From contig NZ_JACGWZ010000002.1 of NCBI RefSeq assembly GCF_014137975.1, forward strand, positions 434,001 to 498,000: DNA of 64,000 nucleotides, read 5' to 3'. Source of the stretch: Halosaccharopolyspora lacisalsi (GTDB lineage: Bacteria; Actinomycetota; Actinomycetes; Mycobacteriales; Pseudonocardiaceae). Of this stretch, positions 18,172 through 25,426 are shown piece by piece; position 1 is the stretch's first letter; each line of letters opens with the position of its first letter. Made by a program: the position numbers and the translations under genes. The notes under the pieces were generated by a model. That model saw only the letters and a list, made by a program, of their open reading frames with translations, was not told the DNA's origin and did no database searches.

Positions 18172-18190
18172 CTCGGTATAATAATACCCC
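18172..18190 (-). promoter_or_regulatory. AT-rich promoter/operator candidate upstream of map
   Basis: GGTATAATAATACC (18175-18188) is a partial dyad (GGTAT/ATACC) about 25-40 bases before the map GTG, followed by a run of C. It contains TATTAT and TATACC when read leftward, either of which could be a -10 box. Its AT content contrasts with the surroundings. Confidence 0.4.
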
Positions 18191-18319
18191 CCCCGGGTTG
18201 TGGTGATCCCCCGGTGGCACACGTCGAAAAAACACCGCTCATGGCAGAAAAGGTGGGAGATTCGGCATTGTGGTCATCTGCTCGGCTCGGCCAGCACGGT
18301 TTCCGCGCGGAGCCGATCG

Positions 18320-19177
18320 GTGCTCGTCGTCCTGTTCGAGGGCGTGCAGAGCCTTGACGTGACGGGCCCGTCGGAGGTGTTCGCCGCTGCCGATCGCTGG
18401 CGGACGTCGCGCGGTGGCGGACCGGCCTACGACGTCTCCACGGCCGGCCTCGGTGGTCATCCGGTCCGTACGTCCAGTGGTTTGCCGATCACTCCCGACG
18501 TCGACCTGCACCGTGCGCGGGAACCCGATGTGCTCCTCGTCCCCGGTGGCGAGGGAACGTGCGTGCCCGACCAGGATCTCGTCGCGTGGCTGCGCCGACA
18601 GGCGCGGCAGGTCGTGTCGGTGTGCACGGGTGCCTTACGGTGTGCACGGGTGCCTTCCTGCTCGCCGAGCCCGGCGTGCTGTCGGGGCGACGGGATACCA
18701 CCCACTGGGCCCACTGCGAGTCCCGGGCCGGCCGGTTTCCCGACGTCGACGTCACCGCGGAGCCGATTTTCGTCCGGAACGGCGACCTCGCCACCCAGAC
18801 AGCGCAGCGCGAGCCACTGCGAGAGGTTCAGCAGTGGATCGTCGAACGCCCGGAGGCTGACCTGTGCGTGCACGCCCTCGCCGAGCGAGTCACCCTGCCG
18901 CCTCGGCAGTTCACGCGTGCCTTCGCCGACCGGGTGGGCATGACCCCGGGCGCTATGTCGATCGAGTTCGGCTGGAAGCCGCTCGCCGCCGACTGGAGGA
19001 CACCGGCGAGGGAATCGAGGAAACAGCTCGGGCTTGCGGCTTCGGCACGCCGGAAGCGATGCGACGCGCTTTCGTGCGCGCCCGTCCTCGCCCCCGTCCG
19101 AGTACCGGCGTCGGTTCCACCCCGATTCCCCGCCAACGACCGAGGAGAACGATGCGGATCGCGATCCTGCTTTTTGA
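18320..19177 (+). pseudogene. GlxA-type AraC-family regulator (DJ-1/PfpI plus HTH), multiply broken
   Basis: The start reads VLVVLFEGVQSLDVTGPSEVF, a DJ-1/PfpI domain, and reaches the nucleophile elbow SVCTGA. There a 20-bp tandem duplication (18618-18656) shifts the frame. The next frame carries FLLAEPGVLSGRR to FVRNGDLAT, then jumps directly to QREPLREVQQWIVE, losing about 55 residues of the DJ-1 domain. A third break at about 18955 (one C missing) divides the AraC helix-turn-helix domain, whose second half is in another frame (RYVDRVRLEAARRRLEDT). A fourth break near 19095 precedes an EYRRRFHPDSPP tail ending at 19177. Normal relatives are about 320 residues. It overlaps the start of the next gene. 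Confidence 0.8.
18618..18656. repeat. 20-bp tandem duplication inside the GlxA-type gene
   Basis: A 19-base sequence beginning CGGTGTGCACGGGTG occurs at 18618-18636 and again at 18638-18656, period 20. The duplicated stretch covers the SVCTGA codons. Twenty is not a multiple of three, so the copy breaks the reading frame. Confidence 0.9.
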
Positions 19178-19796
19178 CCGGTTCACCGCCCTCGACGCGG
19201 TCGGGCCCTACGAGGTGCTCAGCCGTTTGCCCGATACCGAGACCGTCTTCGTCGGGCAGCGGACGGGGCCTGTGCGCAACGAGGGGGGCAGCCTCGCCCT
19301 GGTCGCCGAGGCCACCTTGGCCGACGTGGCACGTCCCGACATCGTCGTCGTGCCCGGCGGTCCCGGACAGTCCGCGCACATGTCCGACGGGCCCGTCCAC
19401 CAGTGGTTGCGCGCCGTCGACGCGACCAGCGCCTGGACGACGTCGGTGTGCACCGGATCGCTGATCCTCGCCGCCGCGGGACTGCTCACCGGACGCCGGG
19501 CCGCCTCGCACTGGCTGGCTCTCGATCAGCTTCCGACGCTGGGCGCGTATCCGACCGGCGAACGCGTGGTCGTCGATGGTAAGTACGTCACCGCCGCAGG
19601 CGTGTCCTCCGGCATCGACATGGCCCTGACCCTCGCCGGACACATCGCAGGCGACGAAGTCGCCCAAACCATCCAGCTCGGCACCGAGTACGACCCCCGG
19701 CCCGCCTATGACGCGGGTGCACCGGACAAGGCCCCGGACGAGGTCGTCAGCGCTCTCCGTGCCCGCAGCCGCTTCGTCCTCCGGGGCGAGGCGTAA
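19152..19796 (+). CDS. DJ-1/PfpI family protein (isonitrile hydratase-like)
   Basis: A 214-residue single-domain DJ-1/PfpI protein. The strand-turn with FDRFTALDAVGPYEVL and the nucleophile elbow TTSVCTGSL with Cys100 fit the branch that includes isonitrile hydratase and the N-terminal domain of GlxA regulators. A GAGGAG ribosome site stands 4 bases before the ATG. The start lies inside the tail of the broken GlxA-type regulator, so the pair was probably once a regulator plus its enzyme. The next gene begins 24 bases downstream. The substrate is unknown. Confidence 0.85.
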   Translation: MRIAILLFDRFTALDAVGPYEVLSRLPDTETVFVGQRTGPVRNEGGSLALVAEATLADVARPDIVVVPGGPGQSAHMSDGPVHQWLRAVDATSAWTTSVCTGSLILAAAGLLTGRRAASHWLALDQLPTLGAYPTGERVVVDGKYVTAAGVSSGIDMALTLAGHIAGDEVAQTIQLGTEYDPRPAYDAGAPDKAPDEVVSALRARSRFVLRGEA

Positions 19797-19820
19797 CTGG
19801 TCGACGACGAGGAGGAAACG

Positions 19821-20369
19821 GTGCCGAAGCGCTATGTCGTCACCGGTGCACCCGGCGCCGGAAAGACCGCGCTCGTGCGTGGTCTGCAGGAGCGGGGCTG
19901 GGCCGTCGTGGAGGAGGCGGCGACCGAGGTGATCGCACGGGAACAGGCCCGAGGGGTGGACGAGCCGTGGACGCACGGCGACTTCGTCAGCAAGATCGCC
20001 GCACTGCAGCGTGACGAACAACAGCGCTCCGTCCCCGCTGATGTCGGCGTGCAGTTCTACGACCGCTCTCCGCTGTGCACGCTCGCACTCGCCCGGTACA
20101 TGCGGCTGCCGGTCACATCGACCCTGGCCCACGAGGTCGCGCGCGTCGACCGGGAGCAGGTCTACGAGCGCACCGCTTTTTTCGTCCGCCCCATCGGGTT
20201 CGTCGAGCCGACCGCCGCCCGAAGGATCAGCTATCCCGAGTCCCTGGAGTTCGAGGCCGTACACGAGGAGACCTACCGCGACCACGGATTCACCATCGTG
20301 GATGTGGCGCCCGCCAGCGTCGCGGAGCGCACGGCCGCCGTCGAGGAACACGTCACCGCGCGGTGGTGA
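19821..20369 (+). CDS. P-loop ATP/GTP-binding protein (AAA_28-type)
   Basis: A 182-residue protein with Walker A GAPGAGKT at residues 9-16 and a Walker B-like aspartate in FYDRSP. It resembles the AAA_28 single-domain NTPases, related to nicotinamide-riboside and nucleoside-kinase-like folds. A strong GAGGAGGAA precedes the GTG. It is in line with the DJ-1 gene 24 bases upstream. Its 3' end overlaps the 3' end of the leftward AraC remnant by 17 bases. The substrate is unknown. Confidence 0.8.
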   Translation: MPKRYVVTGAPGAGKTALVRGLQERGWAVVEEAATEVIAREQARGVDEPWTHGDFVSKIAALQRDEQQRSVPADVGVQFYDRSPLCTLALARYMRLPVTSTLAHEVARVDREQVYERTAFFVRPIGFVEPTAARRISYPESLEFEAVHEETYRDHGFTIVDVAPASVAERTAAVEEHVTARW

Positions 20370-20697
20370 AGCTGCGGCGGTAGGTGTGGGGACTGACGTC
20401 GGTGGCCTTCTTGAAGCGGTCGCGGAAGGCGGTGGGTGATCCGAAGCCGCCCTGGGTTCCGATGCGTTCGACGGAGTGGCGCGTGGCTTCCAGGAGGTGT
20501 TGGGCTCGGCGGATCCGGGCGTGGTGGAGCCGTTGGAGAGGTGTGGTGCCGGTCTGTTCGCGGAAGCGGCGGATCAAGGTCCGGGTGCTGGTTCCGGCGT
20601 GGGCGGCGATGTCGGCGAGGGTGAGATCACGACCGAGGTCGTCCTGCAGCCGGGTGAGCAACTGCCCGTTGTCAGCGTAGAGGACGGCCGGATCGTC
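20353..20697 (-). pseudogene. AraC-type HTH remnant of a second GlxA-like regulator
   Basis: The C-terminal 95 residues form a complete AraC double helix-turn-helix (LTLADIAAHAGTSTRTLIRRF and a GGFGSPTAFRDRF second helix, ending SPHTYRRSF). Directly before it, in the same frame, is DPAVLYADNGQLLT, a piece of the DJ-1 domain that normally lies more than 80 residues earlier. So an internal in-frame deletion has removed the rest of the DJ-1 domain and linker, and the N-terminus upstream of 20697 is missing too. A TTG at 20661 could start the HTH alone, but no ribosome site is seen. Not likely to be a working regulator of the GlxA kind. Confidence 0.75.
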
Positions 20698-20835
20698 CGT
20701 CCCGCCTCAGCGACCGGCGCAGTGGGGACGACTTCCCTTCCTGACCTCGATGTGCGCGGAAGTCGTGGTGGCCCGGCTCGTTGTTGCCGGCGGTTGTTGT
20801 TCCCGGAGCGGAAATACCGGCCTTATCGTGACGGT

Positions 20836-21102
20836 ATGGTTCGTTACCCACTCACGCCCGATCAGCTCGAGGCCGGCAAGCGCCTCGGAGCACTGCTGCG
20901 GGATGCTCGGGCTGACCGCGATCCCCAGACCGTGGCCCGTGCTGCGGGTATTTCGCCGGAGACCCTGCGCAAGATCGAAACCGGCCGGCTACCCACGCCG
21001 GCTTTCGGCACGGTCGTTCGTCTCGGCGACGCGCTCGGGTTGGCGGTCCAGGACCTGGCGGCCGTGTGGCGCGACGATCCGCCGCTGGAAGTGGTCTCGT
21101 AG
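20836..21102 (+). CDS. XRE-family helix-turn-helix regulator
   Basis: An 88-residue protein with one lambda-repressor-type HTH: LGALLRDARADRDPQTVARAAGISPETLRKIETGR spans helices 1-4. The short tail ends DPPLEVVS. Its ATG at 20836 has no Shine-Dalgarno sequence, and a TATCGT box lies 7 bases upstream, so a leaderless transcript is possible. It is transcribed away from the AraC remnant. The target and partner are unknown; no toxin-like gene is adjacent. Confidence 0.8.
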   Translation: MVRYPLTPDQLEAGKRLGALLRDARADRDPQTVARAAGISPETLRKIETGRLPTPAFGTVVRLGDALGLAVQDLAAVWRDDPPLEVVS

Positions 21103-21140
21103 GTTGTGTTCGGACGGATCCGTTTCGCACTGCGATCGCC

Positions 21141-21551
21141 TCAGGGATATGGCCCGTTGATGTCGCTGAGTTCGTAGTGCAGGGTCCTGGTACGCATGAT
21201 CCGGTGGGACAGGGGAACGACGAGGCCGTGCAGTACGCGGTGTTTGCGGGCAAGGAGCTTGCTTGCCGCTCGGGCTTCGTCGCCGTCCAGACGCCGAGCT
21301 TGCCCTCGCATCATCGGTCCGGTGGGCTTGCCGCGGAAAGTCGACCGGTAGAACCGTACCTCGGGAAAGTTGCGCAGCCGCTTGCTCTTGCCGGCCTTGT
21401 CGAAGGTGCGGATGTAGGCGCGGTCCCCCCGCACGGCGATGTTGACGGGGGTGTCGACCCAGCTGCCATCGCGCTTCTTGGTCTGCAACAGGATCGTTCC
21501 TTGCCGGACGAACGGGCGCAGCAGGTCAGGCACCGGCTCTGTTGCGTTCAT
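21141..21551 (-). CDS. PPOX-class flavin/F420-dependent oxidoreductase
   Basis: A 136-residue split-barrel protein. RQGTILLQTKKRDGSWVDTPVNI followed by DRAYIRTF forms the first strands of the pyridoxamine-phosphate-oxidase-like fold, and the SKRLRNFPEVRFY stretch matches the F420/FMN-binding loop of actinobacterial PPOX-class proteins. These commonly use F420H2 or FMN to reduce unsaturated bonds; cofactor choice is inferred. The ATG at 21551 matches the usual N-terminus. The longer open frame upstream lacks homology. It faces the XRE gene tail to tail. Confidence 0.8.
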   Translation of the reverse strand: MNATEPVPDLLRPFVRQGTILLQTKKRDGSWVDTPVNIAVRGDRAYIRTFDKAGKSKRLRNFPEVRFYRSTFRGKPTGPMMRGQARRLDGDEARAASKLLARKHRVLHGLVVPLSHRIMRTRTLHYELSDINGPYP

Positions 21552-21736
21552 GACGATCCACTCGCTTCCAGGGCTTTTCGTTCCGATACGACTCAACCAG
21601 GTTGCTCCAGTTCCCCGGACGGGGCTGGGCGAAGCGGGCTTCCCGGTTGTTCGGAAGTGTCGACCTTCGTGCCCCGACCGCGCAGTGAACGGCCTGAGTT
21701 CGACGGGAAGCATTCCCGGTTACTGTTCCGCGCGGG

Positions 21737-21973
21737 TCAGCGCGGGGAGTTCGGAGCCTGTTCGCCGTGATGGGCCGGCTGGTCGAGCGTGCTGGTGCCG
21801 TGGTCGGCGTGGGGAGGCGGGCCCCAGGAGATCACCCGGTGTTCCGGGGTGCTGAGAGGTACGGGCTCGTCTCCGGGCGGAGCGATGATCACGCCGGGAG
21901 GGCGTCCCACGAGCCGCGGTACGTAGCGAAGATGGTCGCCGGTGCGCCCTCCGAGTGAGGATTCCCGCCTCAC
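21737..21973 (-). CDS. possible small hypothetical protein
   Basis: A 78-codon frame with good G/C-ending codon use, particularly in the stretch RPPGVIIAPPGDEPVPLSTPEH. I recognise no family. Its only upstream start is a GTG within the terminator hairpin of the preceding acetate transporter gene, with no ribosome site; an internal GTG (before GRPPGV) is an alternative. Codon bias suggests real coding, but the start is unsolved. Confidence 0.3.
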   Translation of the reverse strand: MRRESSLGGRTGDHLRYVPRLVGRPPGVIIAPPGDEPVPLSTPEHRVISWGPPPHADHGTSTLDQPAHHGEQAPNSPR

Positions 21974-21982
21974 TCGGAGGGC
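21946..21982 (-). terminator. terminator of the acetate transporter gene
   Basis: GCCCTCCGAGTGAGG (21946-21960) and its reverse complement (21968-21982) form a 15-bp stem with a 7-base loop, starting 13 bases after the leftward gene's stop codon. Confidence 0.75.
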
Positions 21983-21994
21983 CGTGTTCGTGCG

Positions 21995-22609
21995 TCAGCT
22001 CTTCGGGGCCAGCGAACCCACCGGCAGCAGGGTCCGCTTCCAGGTGAAGTTGGCCACCCCGGCGAACGAGGCGTACCAGGCCAGCACGGCGGTGATCAGA
22101 CCGACCCAGCCACCGAGGGTGGCGATCGCGCCGACACCGGAGAGGTCCCCGATCGCCAGCAGGAAGAAGGTCAGCGTCAGGGCGACGAACACCGACAGGA
22201 CGGCGACCGTGACCCGCATCGCCGCGACCGTCATGTAGGCGGTGAAGATGCCCCAGGCCAGCAGGTACAGCCCGGTGGCCGTGGCCGCGTCGGGTCCCAG
22301 TCCGTCGGTGACGAACTGAACGTAGGCCGCGAAGGACAGCCAGAAGGCGCCGTAGGAGGTAAAGGCCAGCGCCCCGAAGGTGTTGGCTTTGCGGAACTCC
22401 CACATGCCCGCCATGAACTGAGCCAGTCCCCCGTAGAACAGGGCCAGCGGCAGCACGACCGGTTCGAGGTCGCTGCTGAGCAGTCCCGCGTTGAACACGC
22501 TGAGCACGAAGGTGGTCAGCGCGAAGGCGGCGAGTCCCAGCGGTGCGGGATCGGCGATCGAGGCGGTCGGGTCGGGAGCTTGCTGGGGCGAGTTCGTGTC
22601 CTCAGCCAT
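21995..22609 (-). CDS. acetate uptake transporter (GPR1/FUN34/SatP family)
   Basis: A 204-residue protein with six hydrophobic segments. It begins with a disordered 30-residue tail, then DPAPLGLAAFALTTFVLS, the family motif NPAPLGL with N replaced by D. The second family mark FYGGLAQFMAGMWEF follows. These proteins carry acetate or succinate across the membrane, driven by protons. The ATG at 22609 has GAGAGGAA 7 bases upstream. A hairpin terminator follows. It is monocistronic. Confidence 0.88.
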   Translation of the reverse strand: MAEDTNSPQQAPDPTASIADPAPLGLAAFALTTFVLSVFNAGLLSSDLEPVVLPLALFYGGLAQFMAGMWEFRKANTFGALAFTSYGAFWLSFAAYVQFVTDGLGPDAATATGLYLLAWGIFTAYMTVAAMRVTVAVLSVFVALTLTFFLLAIGDLSGVGAIATLGGWVGLITAVLAWYASFAGVANFTWKRTLLPVGSLAPKS

Positions 22610-22663
22610 GAATGTGGTTCCTCTCGCTGTCTGGCAGTCGAGGTTATCGGTGATTAGCGGCAT

Positions 22664-23011
22664 ACATACGACACGTCGGGTGGGTGCCGCAAGGACCGTC
22701 TCCGATCACTCCTGTCGGAGCGAGCCGAGAAAGTGGCCGGGTGACGGTACCGTCACCCGGCCACAACGCTGCATAAGCTAGATCATCGTTACTCCACACG
22801 GCTACCAGCCATGCGATGAGCGGTCCTCACAGTACGACGAGCGGTCGCCCGTTCAGGGGAAACCGACACGGTCAGTGGTGCTATCCGCCCACTCGGTATT
22901 CGTGTGCAAGCGTCGACTTCCCTCGCCGTGAGCATTTTCGGCTGCTTCAGAGAGGAATGACCAAACATTCTTCCCGATGTCAACCCCTCCCTATTTTCGT
23001 CACGGTGACGT
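22664..23011. other. intergenic region with a 32-bp palindrome
   Basis: About 350 bases between the acetate transporter start and the recombinase stop. Apart from the palindrome at 22733-22764 I see no gene; no tRNA that might serve as an attachment site is visible. Confidence 0.4.
22733..22764. repeat. 32-bp perfect palindrome
   Basis: GTGGCCGGGTGACGGT and its exact reverse complement meet at a central GGTACC with no spacer. In RNA it would be a 14-bp or longer hairpin with a tiny loop. It could be a terminator left from a lost gene or a dimeric-protein site. No T-run follows on either side. Confidence 0.6.
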
Positions 23012-24019
23012 TCAGAGGTTGCGATCGGCGGTGGCCGCGGCGACGAGATGAGCGGGGTCGCGCGCCACCGACAGGGCGACATGGTCGTAGAGCTGGGTGA
23101 TCGCGGCTGAGGAATGCCCGAGTGCGTCGCGACGGTCCTCCAAAGCCGCTCCACGTTGCCGGGCGATGGTGTTGAAGGTGTGCCGCATCGAGTGCGGAGT
23201 GATGCTTTCCGGCATCGGAACCCCTGCCCGGTCGGCAGTACGCTGCACCAGGCGATAGACCTGGTGTCGATTGATCCGCTTCCCGGCGCGGGTGACCAGC
23301 AAAGCCCGGCTGTCGGCTCCGTCGGGACGAACGGCCAGATACTCCTCCAGGAGCGCGGCGAGCTGGGGCGGCAGGGGGCGCAGGCGCACCGCTCCCCCCT
23401 TCATCCGCACGGTGAGTACCCGCATCCCGTCCCGCTGGCCCAGATCGTCGAGATCGGCCTGGCACAGCTCGGAGACCCGGATGCCCAGATCGACCAGAAA
23501 CACCATGATCAACGCCGCGCACTCTCGGCCGAGCGTGCGATGCTCGCGGTCGCGGCTGGCGGCCAGCATCGTGCTCGCCTGCCCCTCGGTCACGCTGGCC
23601 GTGGGGGAATGACGCCGGTCGTAGCGGGGGCGGGTGACATCGCGGGCCGGATTGGCATCGAGCACGTCGGCTCGAACGAGAAACGTGTACCAGCTCGAGA
23701 TCGCGGCCAGTTTGCGGGCACTGGTCTTCGCCGCCAGCGGGCGCCCGGTGCGCGGGTTCGGCGCCACGGCCAGCTCCGTGGCATACATCTGCACCTCGGG
23801 AAGCCGCAGCGTCAACGGATCCAGCTCGCGCCGGGCACACCATGCCAGGTATTCACGCAGGTCCCGCTGGTAGGCCGTGCGCGTCGCGGTCGATTCGGTG
23901 AACGAACCCAGCCATGCGGCCACCAAGTGCCCGAGGGCGTGGCCGGTTCGCGTGCTCGTGGCCAACAGGACTTCGTGCTCGGGGCGAGTCGGATTCGTTT
24001 CGAGCGGCTGCGTGGTCAT
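23012..24019 (-). CDS. tyrosine recombinase / integrase
   Basis: A 335-residue site-specific recombinase. The N-terminal SAM-like core-binding domain (about 25-120) is followed by the catalytic domain with Arg181 (LGIRVSEL), Lys207, His276 and Arg279 (HSMRH), His302 (LGHSS) and nucleophile Tyr311. All six expected residues are present, so it looks active. XerC/D proteins are about 300 residues; the length and the lack of a neighbouring chromosome-segregation context favour a mobile-element integrase. It is divergent from the coiled-coil gene across a 130-base AT-rich region containing two dyads. The end of the element is not resolved. Confidence 0.88.
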   Translation of the reverse strand: MTTQPLETNPTRPEHEVLLATSTRTGHALGHLVAAWLGSFTESTATRTAYQRDLREYLAWCARRELDPLTLRLPEVQMYATELAVAPNPRTGRPLAAKTSARKLAAISSWYTFLVRADVLDANPARDVTRPRYDRRHSPTASVTEGQASTMLAASRDREHRTLGRECAALIMVFLVDLGIRVSELCQADLDDLGQRDGMRVLTVRMKGGAVRLRPLPPQLAALLEEYLAVRPDGADSRALLVTRAGKRINRHQVYRLVQRTADRAGVPMPESITPHSMRHTFNTIARQRGAALEDRRDALGHSSAAITQLYDHVALSVARDPAHLVAAATADRNL

Positions 24020-24033
24020 GACGGCACTCTACC

Positions 24034-24055
24034 GCGCATAAGCGTACTTATGCGC
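24034..24055. promoter_or_regulatory. 22-bp dyad in the recombinase/coiled-coil intergenic region
   Basis: GCGCATAAG (24034-24042) and CTTATGCGC (24047-24055) are perfect reverse complements with a CGTA spacer, 15 bases upstream of the recombinase start. It is well placed for an autoregulator or for an arm-type recombinase site. Confidence 0.55.
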
Positions 24056-24075
24056 GCACCCTCTGTTTCGTATTC

Positions 24076-24125
24076 GTACCGTACCTATCGTTTATTAGTA
24101 TGATACGTTACTTTAGTTACGGTAC
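24076..24125. promoter_or_regulatory. second dyad flanking an AT-rich core
   Basis: GTACCGTA (24076-24083) and TACGGTAC (24118-24125) are inverted copies 34 bases apart. The interval TTTATTAGTATGATACGTTA is the most AT-rich run within several kilobases. The pattern resembles a promoter/operator or a recombination core with flanking binding arms. Confidence 0.45.
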
Positions 24126-24149
24126 TTTTCAACGAAACTAGGTGCAGGG

Positions 24150-25277
24150 ATGACCGATACCCCACAGAGCGCGAGCGGGGACAATGCCGGGCAGGCACCG
24201 GCTGACTCGGAGGCGCTGTGCGCGTGGCCGGACGGATGCGCGCACCCGGCGGCACGAACTCACGGAGGGGGACGTCCGGGGCGCTACTGCCAGCAGCGCG
24301 TGAACGGGCGGATCCACAACCGTGGCAATGCGCAGAAACGCCGTCACGAACTCGCCACCGAGGACCAGGAGTCCCCTGCGACTCGTGCCATCGGGGACTC
24401 CGCTCCCGCCGAGCCACTTTCCGTGGACATGGCCCGGGCCTCGGTCACCGAGCAGGCTCACGAGCTCGCGCGGTTGGTGGAGCAACTACCGGCGCGGCTG
24501 TCCGACTACGTCACCCTGCTCTCTCAGGTCGGGGACGTGGATGCCGCCCAGCGCCAGATCGCGGCCGCACGACGTGAAAATCAGCGTCACCTCGACGAGG
24601 CCGAGGAACGTGTGGCCGCCGAACAAGCTGCCGCCTCGGCTGCTCGTGCCGAGCTCGCCGAGGAACAAGCGGCCCGTGTGGAGGCCGAGGAGGCCACCGA
24701 GGCCGCCAGCCGGCGCGCCGAGGACGCCGAAGCCATCGCTGAGCAGGCTCGTGAACAGGCCCGGTCGGCCGAGCAGGACACCACCGACGTGCGTGCTCAG
24801 GCCGAGCAGGATCTCGCCGAGGCCCATCGTCAGGCCCGGGAGTCCCTGGAACAGGCTCGCGTTGCCGCCGAAACCGAAGTTCGTGAGGTTCGTGCCGAGG
24901 GAGAGCGTCTGCTGTCCGAAGCCCGTCAGGCTCAGGAGCAGGAACTCGAGCGCGTTCGGGCCGAGGCCGCAGAGCAGGTCGAGCAGGCTCGTGGTCGTGC
25001 CGCCGAATCCGATCAACAGCGCGCCCGCGCCGAGCAGCGTGCCGCCGATGCCGAATCCGACGCCGCGCGTCTGCGGGAGCAGCTCGCCGAGAACACGCAT
25101 CGTCACCGTGACGAAATCGACGCGCTCCGTCGGAGCCACCAGGATGACCGTGATGAAGCTCGTCGCCAGGCCGCCGAAGACCGTCAGCTCCTCAAAGACA
25201 CCTACGAGCAGCGTCTCGCCGAACTCCGCTCCGTCTTCGCCCCCGAGCACCCCTCCCCCGACCAAGCCCCCGATTAG
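24150..25277 (+). CDS. Cys-rich N-terminus plus long coiled-coil protein (KfrA-like architecture)
   Basis: A 375-residue protein I cannot assign to a named family. Residues 24-47 contain C-x5-C-x-H and a GGRPGRYC stretch, like the small zinc-knuckle heads of actinobacterial DNA-binding proteins. Residues about 95-360 are a nearly uninterrupted coiled coil built from Ala/Glu/Arg/Gln heptads (runs such as AEEQAARVEAEEATEAA). This head-plus-coil shape is shared with plasmid KfrA proteins and similar DNA-bound structural factors. It is divergent from the recombinase, starts 130 bases away, and is closed by a strong hairpin, so it is a self-standing unit. A role in binding the element's own DNA is inference. 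Confidence 0.6.
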   Translation: MTDTPQSASGDNAGQAPADSEALCAWPDGCAHPAARTHGGGRPGRYCQQRVNGRIHNRGNAQKRRHELATEDQESPATRAIGDSAPAEPLSVDMARASVTEQAHELARLVEQLPARLSDYVTLLSQVGDVDAAQRQIAAARRENQRHLDEAEERVAAEQAAASAARAELAEEQAARVEAEEATEAASRRAEDAEAIAEQAREQARSAEQDTTDVRAQAEQDLAEAHRQARESLEQARVAAETEVREVRAEGERLLSEARQAQEQELERVRAEAAEQVEQARGRAAESDQQRARAEQRAADAESDAARLREQLAENTHRHRDEIDALRRSHQDDRDEARRQAAEDRQLLKDTYEQRLAELRSVFAPEHPSPDQAPD

Positions 25278-25282
25278 CGATC

Positions 25283-25320
25283 CCGCGGGCAGGCCGTGCG
25301 ATCCCACGGCCTGCCCGCGG
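25283..25320 (+). terminator. terminator of the coiled-coil gene
   Basis: CCGCGGGCAGGCCGTG (25283-25298) pairs with CACGGCCTGCCCGCGG (25305-25320), a perfect 16-bp stem with a 6-base loop, starting 5 bases after the stop. Confidence 0.8.
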
Positions 25321-25426
25321 AACGTGCTTGCTTCGGTCGGATCCGATTCCGTGCTCTTTCGATCCGGTTTTGTCCGATGGCGTCACGGGGCTTAGGAAAT
25401 CTTCGTGAGCGGGTACCCGCGATGTT

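Noticed and set aside
22664-23011. tRNA attachment site for the recombinase element
   Set aside because: No cloverleaf or T-loop consensus found in the flanking DNA.
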